From Neurospora crassa OR74A (Eukaryota; Ascomycota; Sordariomycetes; Sordariales; Sordariaceae), in assembly GCF_000182925.2 (NCBI RefSeq), contig NC_026507.1, forward strand, positions 3,596,001-3,660,000: DNA of 64,000 bases. The letters run 5' to 3'. This document shows positions 1 to 11,495 of the stretch, piece by piece. The position numbers were made by a program, and so were the translations under genes. The notes under the pieces are model-generated. The model was not told where the DNA came from. It was given only the letters and a program-made list of their open reading frames with translations, and searched no databases. Each line of letters starts with the position of its first letter. Position 1 is the stretch's first letter.

Positions 1-1
1 C

Positions 2-130
2 CCACTCTATCACACCAAACAGTCTCGTGGAATTGACCTCAACAATGCTAGCGGGAATAACCCTGCGATGGATGACGGCATATTATGGTCAAACAACCTC
101 CTTGAGCTACCGATCCCCCGCTTGCAGTAA
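2..130 (+). CDS. Possible 3' end of a gene cut by the window edge
   Basis: A reading frame is open from the left edge to a TAA at 128-130, giving about 42 residues that include the stretch MDDGILWSNNLLELPIPRLQ just before the stop. The composition (Asn, Asp, Leu, Trp, an acidic amphipathic end) resembles the C-terminal tail of many fungal regulators, but no motif identifies a family. It could equally be chance, because 42 codons is short. Nothing after the stop continues the frame. Confidence 0.3.
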   Translation, partial: PLYHTKQSRGIDLNNASGNNPAMDDGILWSNNLLELPIPRLQ

Positions 131-1955
131 CAGGATAGACGGGTACAAATAAAGAACACTTCCCGTCTACATGCCCTATCCCCATGATTTGTTGTTCTCC
201 AGTGGAGTGTGCTCCGCTGTGCCGTTGTCAGGCATGGAAGCAACCCATAGCTTTCATCTCATTGCCGTTCAACATGCCCATGGTTCGTTCGGTCTTCCAC
301 TGCGCCGCTTTGTTGCAGTTGCTGACAGACATGAAGTGCCCTTATATACGGAATGGGAAGATCCTTTTCCGTCCGAAGATCGGCTGTAGGGTCACGTGTG
401 GTTTTGGAGCGGTACCGAGTCGGCAAGCAAGGTGTCGAGTCCGTCAGCTTATGTTTGGGTACAGTTCAGGAGCAAGCTGGAACTTCGGCTAGGAAGGGAA
501 AGCGAGGGAGCCGAAAAGCCAGTGAGCCAACCATTTCCAGAATGAGAGCAGTGGCAGAAATATTGGAAGCAAAAAGATCCAGAGGTTGGGCGATATCCTG
601 CATACCAAACGTTCTGACTGTCTGTCACTGATTCGTGGGTGTAGGCCCCCTCTCGCATCGTACTACCCCATTCGAAGATGCGGACAGACGGCCACCCAAG
701 CTTTTCTCGAAGACCACCAAGTTGACGTCCGATAGATAATGTGATCGTCAGGAAGGTAAGAGGATGGTAAGCTGGGAGCGCCACCACATCCATCAACCAT
801 TGATACAGTCGCTTAGGCGTCTAAGTTCGGCCAGCGGCAGCTTCACATCGCATAGTTTCACGGCCGTCTTCATGGTTGCAGAACTAGTGCTTACATTCTC
901 GTTATAAGGCTGGCTGATGGATACGATAACACATGGTCCTAGGTACTTACAAACAAGCCGGACAGTCATACGTACAACCAACAACGGGTGTACCAAGGTG
1001 TCCCTTGCCCATTGCAATGTTGGTTTATTACTGTCGCGGTCAAGCTCCACGGTGCAACTTTTGTTGAGAAAACAGTGTGTATTCATGGAGAGCGGACTGA
1101 TACATGTAAAATTGCAACTCACTTGCGGCCATAGAGTTTCCGGGTAATCACCGAAGCGGCCGCACTGGAAGCCGGGACGGAAGCTGGAGTCGAAGTGGAA
1201 AACGGACGGAAACCGTCTACCAAGAAAAGACAAAGGGGTGAGTCTAATGACCTACTGCCAGTATGATGTGACCTTCGTTTCTGGTCGTCTTAAGTGGTTT
1301 TGGAGGCAAGAATCTTCATAACCAAGTCCATATTTGCTAACCCTGTATAGGCTGTTTTTAGTAATGGCGATACATGTGCTCGGGTCAACAATGTGGACTA
1401 ATACCGCCGACAAGCCACAAATATCCATCTGCCTCTCGTCTCTACCGCGGTGGTGAGCCAGGCAATGAAGAAAAAGTTTATCTTAAGCCAGCTTCCTTGA
1501 CATCGAAAGCTTCCATTACGCGCATTCGAACATTAAACTCCACTCCAGACCTGTCCATCGCATTCAGAAATGCATGTGACTACCCACTTTAGCACGGCTC
1601 ACAGGTCACAAGCAAACTCACAATAACCCGGATGATCAACGTATACCTAACAATGAATATAAAGCTACTCAAGCGCGACCGACTCTGATTTATACCCAGA
1701 TGAACCATTTTAAGGAATTGTGAACATAAGATGAACAAAGTAGGCGAGAAGCTCTCAAGCCCGGCTCGAAAATTGCCGGTAGTAGTGAGGGGTTGACGAC
1801 TTCATCCGGTGCCTCTTTTATCGAATGTTACATTGTGTCAACCCCTCCGCCCCAGTCGACGCTAAACGTTTTGAGTATTCAACAACCTTTCTATCTCCTA
1901 GCAACAACTTCATGCCTACACTGTCATCAAAGACGTGTATCGTCACCGTCTCACA
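131..1955. other. Intergenic stretch with one orphan splice-like signal
   Basis: No gene can be supported across these 1.8 kb. The longest open frames on either strand are under 150 codons, lack convincing ATG starts and show no family motif. One segment is notable: a donor GTGAGT at 1238 and a branch-plus-acceptor TTGCTAACCCTGTATAG ending at 1350 look like a real intron on the + strand. The preceding frame (from about 1136, lysine/arginine and glutamate rich) would end in a TAG at 1359-1361 after splicing. I could not find a start codon or upstream exons, so this may be a non-coding transcript or an unrecognised gene end. Confidence 0.4.
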
Positions 1956-3508
1956 ATGACTTCCCACCCGGAATTCAATGAGCGGACAACAGGCACCGAG
2001 GTAGCCAGCGTCTTTGCCGATCAGATTCGCGGAAAAACCAGTAAGTTGGAAAAAAAACAAAACAAAACTCTCCAACCCCTGATTCCTCATGATCTCATTC
2101 AAACCTATTAAAAAACTGATTACCATCACTCCCCGCCAGTCCTCATCACAGGCATCAGTCCCAAAGGAATCGGGGCATCCACAGCCCTAGCCTTTGCCTC
2201 GCAGTCACCCGCTCTCCTGATCCTCGCCTCCCGCACCAAATCCAAACTCGAAGCAGTTGCAGAGCAAATCCGCACCAAATTCCCCTCGTGTCATACCAAC
2301 ACGAGAATCGAACTGGTCTCCCTCGACCTCAGCTCCCAGTCCTCCATCCGTCAAGCCGTCACCGACATCACTCGCTTATTAATTGGCGGTAACAAACTCG
2401 ACATCCTCATCAACAACGCCGCCATCAACACCACCACCCGGCAGACCACGCCCGACGACGGGCTTGGGCTCGAGCTAACCTTTGGCACCAACCACATTGG
2501 CACTTTTCTGTTTACGAACTTGCTCCTGCGCAACAACTTACTATCACCACCACCACCACCACCGGCACGCATCATCACCGTCTCCAGCGCAGGCCATCGC
2601 TTGTCTCCCATGCGCTTCAGCGACTACAACTTTTCTCACCCAGAAAAGGAAGTCCCGGCTGAGGAGGACTACCTAAAACCGCTACCTGGTGCCTTTGCAA
2701 AGTGTACCGAGGACGGATATAACGGGATGGTGACGTATGGACAGTCCAAGACGGCGAATATACTGTTTACGTTGTATTTGCAGAAGAGGTTAAAGGGGAG
2801 GAGGAGGGGGGTGGGGGCTTATAGTTTGCATCCGGGGAGTATGTCTTGTCTTTTTTTTTTCCTTTTTTTTTTTTTTTTTCTTTTTTTTTTTCCCCCTTTT
2901 TACGTGTTTATTGGGGGAGGTTGTGGATGAGAAAGTTGTTGGATGAGATGGGTTAGGTATTTGGTGATTGAATGAGATACATACAGCATGGACTGACATT
3001 TGTTGTTGTGGTTAAAACAGCTATCGAGACAGAACTGGGAAGGGATCAGGATCCCGAAGTCAAGCAAGAGTTTCATAAGATTGAGGCGTATTGGAAGTCG
3101 CTGGATGAGGGGTGTGCGACGACGATGGTTGCGGCGTTGGATCCGGCTTTGGATGGTAAGCATATTTTTGTTTTTTTTTTGTTTTTTTTACACTTCTTTC
3201 CAGTTTGTTATTTTTTTTTTAATTTTTTTTTTTTTAATTTTTTTTTTTTTAAATTTTTTTTTTTTTAATTATTATTTTTTTTTTTTTTAATTTTGGTTTT
3301 CTTTCGTTCTTTCAGCTGGTCAGATTTGGAGTGTCAAGGCACGTTTGTTAACCGTAAAATTGACATCTCAGAAACCAAAGGATTATACCTGGTGGACTGC
3401 CAGATCTCGGATCCACACCCGCATGCCCAAGATGAAGTGGCCGCGGAAAGACTTTGGAAGCTTAGTGAGGAGATTGTTGGGGAAAAGTTTACTTTGGAAG
3501 ATTTTTAG
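1956..3508 (+). CDS. Short-chain dehydrogenase/reductase (retinol-dehydrogenase-like)
   Basis: Four exons (1956-2040, 2140-2838, 3021-3155, 3372-3508) join to a 351-residue protein of the classical SDR family, which oxidises or reduces alcohols and ketones with NAD(P). The cofactor motif TGISPKGIG lies at residues 32-40, NNAA (the usual NNAG) near 120, TVSSAGH gives the catalytic Ser, and YGQSK near 228-232 supplies Tyr and Lys. The C-terminal GLYLVDCQ and RLWKLSEEIVG blocks are typical of the WW-oxidoreductase/retinol-dehydrogenase-like branch and fixed the last splice site. Introns 2 and 3 (182 and 216 nt) are filled with T-runs. Substrate unknown; no signal peptide, so probably cytosolic. 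Confidence 0.88.
2851..2891 (+). repeat. T-run inside SDR intron 2
   Basis: An almost pure run of about 40 T, interrupted by CC and C, lies soon after the donor of the second SDR intron. It is far longer than a normal polypyrimidine tract and sits at the 5' side of the intron. Confidence 0.85.
3168..3292 (+). repeat. T-tracts with AA spacers inside SDR intron 3
   Basis: Repeated blocks of 8-14 T separated by AA or AAA fill much of the third SDR intron (3156-3371). It looks like a degenerate microsatellite that has expanded inside the intron. Confidence 0.8.
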
Positions 3509-3945
3509 CTGGTTGGTTGGTGGGTAGGAGAGACGGTAAACCTCGGACTAGGTCGGTAGTGAAGAGATCTAGCTGAATGATATGGCGCCGCGAAGTATAT
3601 CCGAGGATGAGGAAGTGAACTACATCCCAAGATACCTCAGAATGTCGAGTAGAGTGGGTTCGTGACAGTTTAACACTCGGAAAGGCTCTAAAGGCGGAGG
3701 AAGTCAATGTCCAGAATGTGAACGAAATCAAGACAATCTCTTTCGACGTACCTAAGTCGCAAGACCGATTCCTGTGATCTATAGACCATACTCCATCATC
3801 CCCCTCCAACCCAACGAGCCTTTCTTTCTTTCTTTCCCACTCCCCAGGTTTTGAATCTCCTAGCTTGCCATATCTTACTTTTTATCACAGCGTCTGCCCC
3901 ATTGAGAACTCGGGTGGGTCTACCACCCTATCGTGTACCTGAACC
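3509..3945. other. Convergent spacer between SDR and receptor genes
   Basis: A 437-nt spacer between two converging stop codons. It contains a TTTCTTTCTTTC run near 3820-3836 and no supportable gene; it presumably carries the two 3' ends. Confidence 0.55.
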
Positions 3946-5618
3946 CTAACCTCCTGCGTTTGTGAAGCCCCCCTTCGTTCCCCGAGGGACATTATGAGTA
4001 TATGGACGACCATGTACATGTCCATCCCGCTCCCGCTCCGGCTCCTGCTTTTTGCTCTTGTTGTGAGTCCGTTCAACTTCAACCCCAACCTCAGAGGTAC
4101 CCCTAAGCAGCCCGGTATAGCTGCTAACGCTGGAATTTGATCGAGGATCCGTCGTGACCGCCGCGGATGTGGGTGCGAACCTGGAGGAGGTCTCTTGACC
4201 GGTTGTCATTGATGGTCGTGGCTGAAGTGGAACTGCCGCTGGTGTATCAACCGCAGTAGCGCCAGAGCGAGAGCCAGAGCCAAAGCCAGAACCAGAATCA
4301 TGGCTTGTTTCAATGTGTTTTGCTTCGGCCATGTGATGCTGCTGCTCTTGCAGCTGATGCCCGTGGGTGCTTTCTTCGTGCCTCCGATGCGTAATGATGA
4401 CGACCTCGCGGGCTAACACGCGGAGTTGTGGGATGGAGGCTGCGCAGATGGTTGTGGCTACCTCAGCGGCGCCCCAGATGATGAGTCTGTACCCGTGGTC
4501 TTGAATGTTTATGAGAAGTATGTGAGTATCAAATGTAAGGCTGTGGTAGGAGCAAGACAGAAAGGCATTGATGGGTCCTGTTGGGTTTCAAAACAAAGAG
4601 CCACTAACAAGAGAAGTCACCGTGTATAATTTCCGGAACCATGGAGCATTTGACAAACGCTGTGCATGCTGCGCTGCCGGGAGAGACACCTGCGGTTAGG
4701 TTTGGAACCGGCATTGGGGAGGAGGGATGTGAGCTCTCTTACAAGAGACCCATGCTCATGGCAATACCGATTCCGATCTTTTCCTTTCGTTGCATGTGAA
4801 GGTCCCATATCAGCCACCAGGGCAGGATGGCAAGCACGATGTCCATTAGACCCGAGTATACTGCAGAAATGGATTAGCATGACGGAATCGAGAACACCCA
4901 GCTACCCCTTGTCAGGGGGCTTGACACTCACTTCCAGCGAACATCATGGAAGAAGCCGTAAATTTGATGCTCAGGCAGTTCAGTTCGTCGTCTTCATTCC
5001 CATGCTCGTCCACTCCGCATTGTATCCATACCGCTATCACGTTGAAGATTATGAACGAGTTCATCGTTGCAATGATGACCAGAACCAGTGCCCTAACCTT
5101 TGGTCTGTCCCGTATAAGGCGTAAAACAGTCAGGCCAAACGAAGTCTTGCTCCAGACGGCACCTAGCATCATTACCGTGGTGGAGAGGTGCGTAAGAGTG
5201 TTGATATGCTTGAGGTGGTCGGCCTTTATGGTATCCCTGTGTTTCCCAAAACCAAGACGAATGTTGATAGTGTTGACGATGGCATCGAGAATGAGGCAAA
5301 GCTACGTATCATAGAAATAAATTTAGAGAGGTCAGTGGCTGACAACAAAAGACCTACAAGAAGTGTTCCAGGCATTGGGGGTACAAGCGTAAAGGCGCGT
5401 AGTTGGCTTACCCAAGCGGCAGCGAGAACATGATCGTCCCACCACAGAGATGTTTTCCGCAGAACCTTGCTGTAAATGCGGAGGCCAAAGAACAAGGCTG
5501 ACACGCAGACCAGTAGCCAGTCGGCAATGATGATTTCCGGCCCTACAGATACCGTGGCAGAGCCGACGTTGCTCTCTGAGCGGCCGAATCGGAAATTTTG
5601 CCTCTCAAAAATAAGCAT
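3946..5618 (-). CDS. PTH11-like rhodopsin-domain membrane protein
   Basis: Five exons on the minus strand (5618-5412, 5301-4932, 4860-4743, 4673-4609, 4499-3946) give 437 residues. The order of motifs is that of the fungal PTH11-like/rhodopsin-domain family: WWDDHVLAAAW after the second membrane helix, IRLGFGKH in the first long loop, YSGLMDIVLAILPW in the fifth helix region, and YRLIIWGAAE before the last helix. Seven membrane segments are expected, then a Ser-, Gly-, Glu- and Arg-rich cytosolic tail of about 140 residues. Such proteins are proposed surface receptors for nutrients or hosts; the ligand cannot be inferred. The ATG at 5618 is the first in frame; several exon joins were fixed by restoring GDFSYHGYRL-type family sequence. 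Confidence 0.82.
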
Positions 5619-7305
5619 CGTGTGGTGAGAGGTAGTCGAGAGTGCCAAAATGGGATATTTCAACGAAGGCCTAAGATAGCGCTTTGGGAAGTGTACCAAA
5701 TGGGGGTGTCAGTACTGGTGCCTTGCCCAGTGACCAGACCAAGTGTTGAATCTCGAGTGATAAACCAGGCATAGCTCATTGGCACGGGGCCCTAGGTATT
5801 GAGGATGATCTGTGTCTCACGAGCAAGCTCGCACATAATGCTAGTGGCCAGGAGGAGAGATGCTGAGTTATGGTACCACGAAGGTGCGAAGGACTACCCT
5901 CCGTCTGGACTGATGGTGGAAGTTTGCTTGCTTTTTGTTTGAAGCGTAGCTCCTTGGGAGTATGAGAAGTGCTTGGCAAGCAAGTTCACTGATATCCAAA
6001 TTGGCCAAGGGTTGTCCTCCAGGCCAACAATACTCGGTGGGAGTCTGACAATGTGCCCATGATGATATGAGGAGGATGGATTCTTGGGCACGCCATTCCG
6101 TGTTACTTCATGTTGCTTCAGCTGAGCCAATTCTCTGATATCGCCAGGCAGATGTATGGTAAGTTCTGGGAGATGGGACTTATAAGCTTAGCCAACAGGT
6201 GAAGTCATGGGTTGGGAGGTGATTAACGCGGAGTGCATATCTTGTCTTGATCTGCCTGATTCCCGAAGACCAGAGCCCGCGGCCTGTTACACGCGAACGC
6301 GCACTCCCACTCGAGAGCAGCGTGTCATGTTCCTTGGAAGCCGGTTGTTGTGCCAAGAAGGACATCAGACTGTTTGCTGTTTGGTTGAAATTAGCATAGC
6401 GAAGTGTCAGGTGTTTGGCCATTTATGTCGTCGAAGCAGGTCGTTGTCGTTGACCACCTTCACTTGCCGGAGTTGGGTTTCGGGGACACAGGCAGACCAT
6501 CCCGGATTGTTTGGTATCACAACAGGCAGTGTGGGGAACCTGAAGGAATGGGAGTTGACACTTGCGACATTGTAATTACAACGAAGGCAACAATCGCGTC
6601 CACCAAAAGACGGAGTCTGGGGTGTACAGTCGTGTAGATGTTGAGAAGAAGAAAGTGGTGAGTTCCCTTGGCGAGTGGAAAGAAGAAAGAAGGAAGGAAG
6701 GAAAATCCCATGACGAGATGAAGCAGCACGTCGTCGTTTAGCGTGATTAGGCAGAGTCTGGAACCTCACTTAGTGCACAAGTACACTACATAGTACATAC
6801 GCTACAGCGGGCTTAGCAGGGGTACCTCGAGCCTCGAGGTAGTGTACTACAAACATCATCCAATGACGTCACTGCATCTATCTTACTGTGTATTCCTGGG
6901 TCACAGCCAGCTTTTCAGGGCTGCGAGGACGACCAGTGTGTCGGTTACTATGGGCCTAAGTATTGAATCCCGTCCAAGGTCCTTGCTTGAACAGGATTCT
7001 ATGAATTTGGACGGGGGCAGTGTTTTTACTCTACCTGGGTTTAAAGTTCTGACAGTGATCCCGTTTGTCGGTGTTCGTCCCATCTCCCGATCCAACCTTC
7101 TCTTCTTCCTCGCTTTGGACTTTTCCTACTACAGTAGTTCATGTCCTACCTCCCGTCATTACCATCATTACGACGACTCGTTTTGCGACAACTTTAATTG
7201 CCGTTGCGGATGGTACCCTCAAATAGTCGCATGTACTCACCTATGCAATCCAACATATAACGACCTTTGCTTGCACATACATACCTCTACAGACCAGCTG
7301 CAACT
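5619..7305. other. Divergent promoter region between receptor and MCU genes
   Basis: This 1.7-kb stretch separates the divergent PTH11-like and MCU genes. No open frame has a family motif. Its clearest structure is a pair of inverted 9-mers, GTACACTAC at 6781-6789 and GTAGTGTAC at 6839-6847, flanking two CTCGAG palindromes (6825-6839). Confidence 0.5.
6781..6847. repeat. Inverted 9-bp repeat with palindromic core
   Basis: GTACACTAC at 6781-6789 is the exact reverse complement of GTAGTGTAC at 6839-6847. Between them lie two copies of CCTCGAG (6825-6831 and 6832-6838). The same 9-mer recurs at 15247 and 36913 in this window. Function unknown; a regulatory site or a decayed short terminal-repeat element are both possible. 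Confidence 0.6.
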
Positions 7306-8859
7306 ATGAACTGCGTGCGCATGCGGCTACAATGCCGCTTAATGCCATCTTCCAATACTCTGGCCCGCTGGTGCCTTGAATCACCCCAGAAGAATCTCAC
7401 CCTTCACCGTCCTAGGATATCCAATGTCGCACTGAGACAAGCCTCTACCTCGGTGTCGCCCAAGACCAGGGAAACAGAAGCCGAAGCAAAAGCCAAGAAA
7501 CTGGATCAGAAACGGCTTGATGAACACGAAGAGGAGGTCAGGGCGCGCGAGCAACAAGTAAGACGCCCATGGCATCGCGAAGGTGCCGATAAGCCTCCGG
7601 TCGAAGGCAATGCCGACCCCATAGCAAAAGGTAATAAGCAACTGCAGACTTGGAGAATGCGTTACTCCGTCAGAACCCATCACTGACCATTTTGCTCGCT
7701 AGGCAAGCTGCTGACAACGCCCACTCGTCTCCTCAAACTCATACTTCCTCTACCCCTTCGTGTCGAAAAGGACCAAAAGAACAATGGCCGTAACAATGAG
7801 TACGGCCGCTCGATATCACTCAACAGCGACATCCAGCCACTCGCTCTGCTTATACACCCACAACAGCCACTTTCCTACGTCGAACGCCTGATCCAAGCCG
7901 AGCTGCCGCCTGTGGTCGAAAATGGCCAGGAGAAAATCCCCAACGTTTACTTCCGAGCCGAAGATTCCGAGCAAGGCGACCAGAAACCCACGAGCCGCGC
8001 CGAAGCGAGATCCAAGGACGATGGCGGGGAGCCTAGCGAGTACAATACCAACCTGTCACACGTGGCCTCCTATTCCGGACTTGGCCACCGAGGCCCCAAG
8101 CGGAGTTCCCAAGATAAGAGATGGGTGCGGTGGAGCAGCAGTACCGAAATGGGCGACTTTATTCGGGACGCAGCGCGCGGCCGAGAGTTTGCCATCGAAA
8201 TCGAAGGGTATAACATTGAGATGCGCGTGAGTGTTCCCTCGTTCGGGGACCGGACATACTACATGCGCCAGCGTCTGCGCAAAATGAGCTCCGAGATCGA
8301 TGGGTTGGCCAAGATCAAGCACGAGTGCGATCTTTTGGCACACCGGAGCGCACATCGCCTAGCCAAGGGCGGGTTTGGCCTGCTTGCTGGGTGGTGGGGA
8401 GTGGTGTACTATGTGACGTTCCATACCGAGTTTGGCTGGGACCTGGTCGAGCCGGTGACGTACCTGGCGGGACTGACGACTATCATGGGTGGTTATCTGT
8501 GGTTCCTCTATATCAATAAGGACCTCAGTTACAAGGCTGCCATGAATGTCACGGTTTCGAGAAGGCAGCATGCCCTGTACGAGATGAAGGGCTTCGACAT
8601 TGAGCGGTGGGAGCAGTTGGTGCAGGACGCAAACGCGCTGAGGAGGGAGATCCGAGTGATTGCGGTTGAATACGACGTTGACTGGGACGAGACGCGCGAC
8701 GTGGGTGAAGACGTAAAGGATGTCCTCGATGAAGAGAGGTCAAGGAGAGACGACGAGCACCGATCGATCGAGAAGGAGAAGGACGAGAAATTCACCGAGG
8801 ATGAAAAGAGAAAACGCAAGAAGGACAAGGAGTCCAAGGAGACGTCGGGAGATTCATGA
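7306..8859 (+). CDS. mcu: Mitochondrial calcium uniporter (MCU)
   Basis: Two exons (7306-7630, 7703-8859; 72-nt intron) encode 493 residues. MCU forms the inner-membrane pore for Ca2+ uptake into the matrix. The signature WDLVEPVTY at residues 354-362 forms the selectivity filter; it sits between TM1 (about 333-350) and TM2 (about 362-379). A Ser/Arg-rich N-terminus ([16 protein letters not shown]) fits a mitochondrial targeting peptide, a matrix domain follows, and a coiled-coil lies on both sides of the pore. The last 60 residues are almost all Lys, Glu, Asp and Arg. As known for fungi, it probably needs no EMRE. Length matches, as I recall, the Neurospora protein used for structure work. 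Confidence 0.95.
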
Positions 8860-9880
8860 AACCCGGTGTATACCTGAAAACGAGCAGATAAACACCCGAT
8901 CGGATTGGACGGGATGTTGATTTTACAAAGTAGTTGCCCAAAGTAATCTAATACGATATGATGGCTGAATGCCGGGCGCAACGATCCTCAAATAAGGCGG
9001 ACAAAATGTCCCACCGTATCTGTTCTTCGGTGATATCCTCATGCATTGTGCGATGTGGTCTGACCATGTTCCTGTCACTCAGTAAAGACAGTTAGTGACT
9101 TGCCGAGGTCCAGCCCTATCTTCTTACCTTTTCGGACGTATTTCCTTAACAGCGGGGTTGAGGTGGATACCCATGTGTCATGACCAGGATGGAGCTTTAT
9201 ACAACTCTGTGAACGGTGCCCCTCCTGCCCCTTCGACATGTCGCTCCCGTTCTTTCAATTTCAAGCATTCGATGCTTCGTCTCTGCTGCTCGTACCTTCC
9301 AGTACGGAAAAGCCATCATGAAATAATTGAGAGTACATGGAGAGGCTCTGACTAACTTCGCACTATTAAGTAGCAGTGGCCTTTGGTCAGATATCACCAA
9401 CCAAACAGCTCCAGATGACCAGGCCATGATCCCACATATCTCGTGCCATCTCGCCATGTCGTCCTAGTCCAAGCCGACATGGAGTGATTCCGATTCTTCT
9501 TCCAGAACAATTCCTCCTACGTTGGCTGAATATCGACCCTACCAGATCACCGCAATTATTAATACCCGGTCATACAAGGCGCGTGATGGTGTCCAGGCTC
9601 TCATTGCCGGATCGGCGCCTCCGCGTCACGATCTGTGCCATGGTCTCCATTCTCCATGCTACCTATTTCGCCCGTTACCCCACACTAGCTATTTCAACCG
9701 GAGCTGTCCCTGCTGCCATGCCCGTTTGCCGCCCTGTCTTCAGTTTCAACCACCTCGCCAGCTTCGCTTGACCACCTCTGTAATCTTCACGACAGCCTTC
9801 GTTCCATCTCCGAGTCTTGCGAAACACGGACTTCCTTACTTAGCCCATCCATCCAGAGACAGACAGACGATTCTGGTCCG
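8860..9880. other. Spacer upstream of the siderophore acyltransferase
   Basis: About 1 kb without a supportable gene. It should hold the MCU 3' end and the promoter of the siderophore gene. An AGATAA core at 8885-8890 is a possible GATA-factor contact (siderophore genes are commonly repressed by a GATA factor under iron excess), but the full ATCWGATAA iron-regulator site is not seen. Confidence 0.45.
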
Positions 9881-11495
9881 ATGGGACCCCAAGTCATTCG
9901 ATTGCCCGACGGGCAGCTCATCAGCGTCACTCCCGTGTTCGCTGGCCTCTTCTTCAAATCCCACGAGCTCAGTACTCCCCAGCACGCTATCCCCGCTGGC
10001 TGGAGTATCGTCATACACACCGAAGATGATCACAAGCCTGGCGATTCTTCCAGCCACGACGCCAAAGAAGGCGACGAACACGGCGCCGAGTCGAAACCAG
10101 CCATACACACGTACACCAGGCCCACGCTTCAGAATGACAGCCTATTCATTTCCTCGGTTTCGATGCCTGCTAGCAGCGAGTTCAAGCCGGCCGCCAGCCC
10201 CACGCGACTGATCGCCATGATGCTGTGGGTTACCCTGTATTGGTACTTCCACCAGCCCGCCCCTTCGCCCATCCTACGAACCGAGGCTTCCAAGGCCACG
10301 CCCACCGCTGGCCGCCCACGGGGTGAATGGAAGATCCGCATCAAGAGGGATGGTGTTCTGCGCGGGAGGAATCTCATAGCAAAGCTCGAACGCATGGGTC
10401 TCATAGCCAGCGCCGACTCCTCTGTCGGCACCGCCTTGGATGATTCGGACGAGCCGTGGGCCAACATGTTTGTCTCGCGCAAGATGTTCTGGCAGATACC
10501 CGGCCGTCTCTTCCTCTTCACCCTCCAACCAAACTCGAATAATCTCAAGTCTCACCCTGGCTCTCCAGCTGTCAGTCGGCCTGGGTCCCCAGCCGCCCAG
10601 CACGGCACCCAGGCTCAGCAATCCCAGATCACGGACGTATCCGAATCCCACGGCTCCTTGCCTCCTTGTTCCATGCCGTCCTATCCCATCGGTCCTTTCT
10701 TCAGCGCCTCCTATCTCCCGACATATTATCCCCCTGCGCCCCTGCAGTACACAATCACCAACCATGTGCGTCACCCCGTCCGACCAAAGCCTCCTCGCAT
10801 GGGAGAGGTCTTTTACACACGCTTTGTGCCTTCCGTTGGCCAGTACCTTGCCTTTCGCGTGGCTTCTCTATCTCCGCAACCAGTGCCTTATTTCGGTCCC
10901 GTTGGTCCGAACCCACCTCAGGGACAAAAACATCTTACCCAGATGACGGATTTGGCACTAATAGAAGCCTGGCATCAAAGCCCACGCGTCTCTGCTTTTT
11001 GGGGTGAGTATTCGGTTAACTTCTTGACCAATGGCCTCAAAAGTCGACACAGCTTCCCTGTCATTGGCATGTGGGATGGCGTTCCCTTTGGTTACTTTGA
11101 ACTCTACTGGGTCAAGGAGGATTTGTTGGGTCGCTACATTGGAGGGGAGGCAGCAAATGACTGGGACCGTGGCGTTCATGTCCTGATAGGAGAGGAGTGG
11201 GCGCGTGGGAGAGTACAAACTTGGCTTAGCGGTTTGGTGCACTATGCGTTCATGGCAGATTATAGGACCATGAGCATGTGTGTCGAACCCAGGGTAGACA
11301 ACACCAGGTAAGTCGATATCGTGTCAGAAAAGCCTCGCTGCTCTCGACAGATCATGGATGCTAATCGCTCATCCTAGGTTCATTCAACATCTTGAACATG
11401 CCGGGTTCACCAAAGAAAAGGAGGTGACGTTTCCGCACAAACAAGCATGGTTTGGCCGGCTGAGGAGGGAATGTTGGGAAGGGCCTGCACTTTGA
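9881..11495 (+). CDS. Hydroxyornithine acyltransferase of siderophore synthesis (SidF/SidL type)
   Basis: Two exons (9881-11307, 11378-11495) give 514 residues. The last 200 residues hold an IucB/SidF-type GNAT acyltransferase fold: FPVIGMWDGVPFGYFELYW, then IGGEAANDWDRGVHVLIGEE and CVEPRVDNTRFIQHLEHAGF, which form the acyl-CoA site. Members acylate N5-hydroxyornithine with acetyl-CoA or anhydromevalonyl-CoA to make the hydroxamates of coprogen and fusarinine. The middle of the protein is Pro/Ser-rich and longer than usual. SidF (peroxisomal, anhydromevalonyl) is my first guess, SidL second; no peroxisome signal is clear at the C-terminal end (GPAL). No NRPS, hydroxylase or transporter gene lies nearby. 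Confidence 0.82.
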
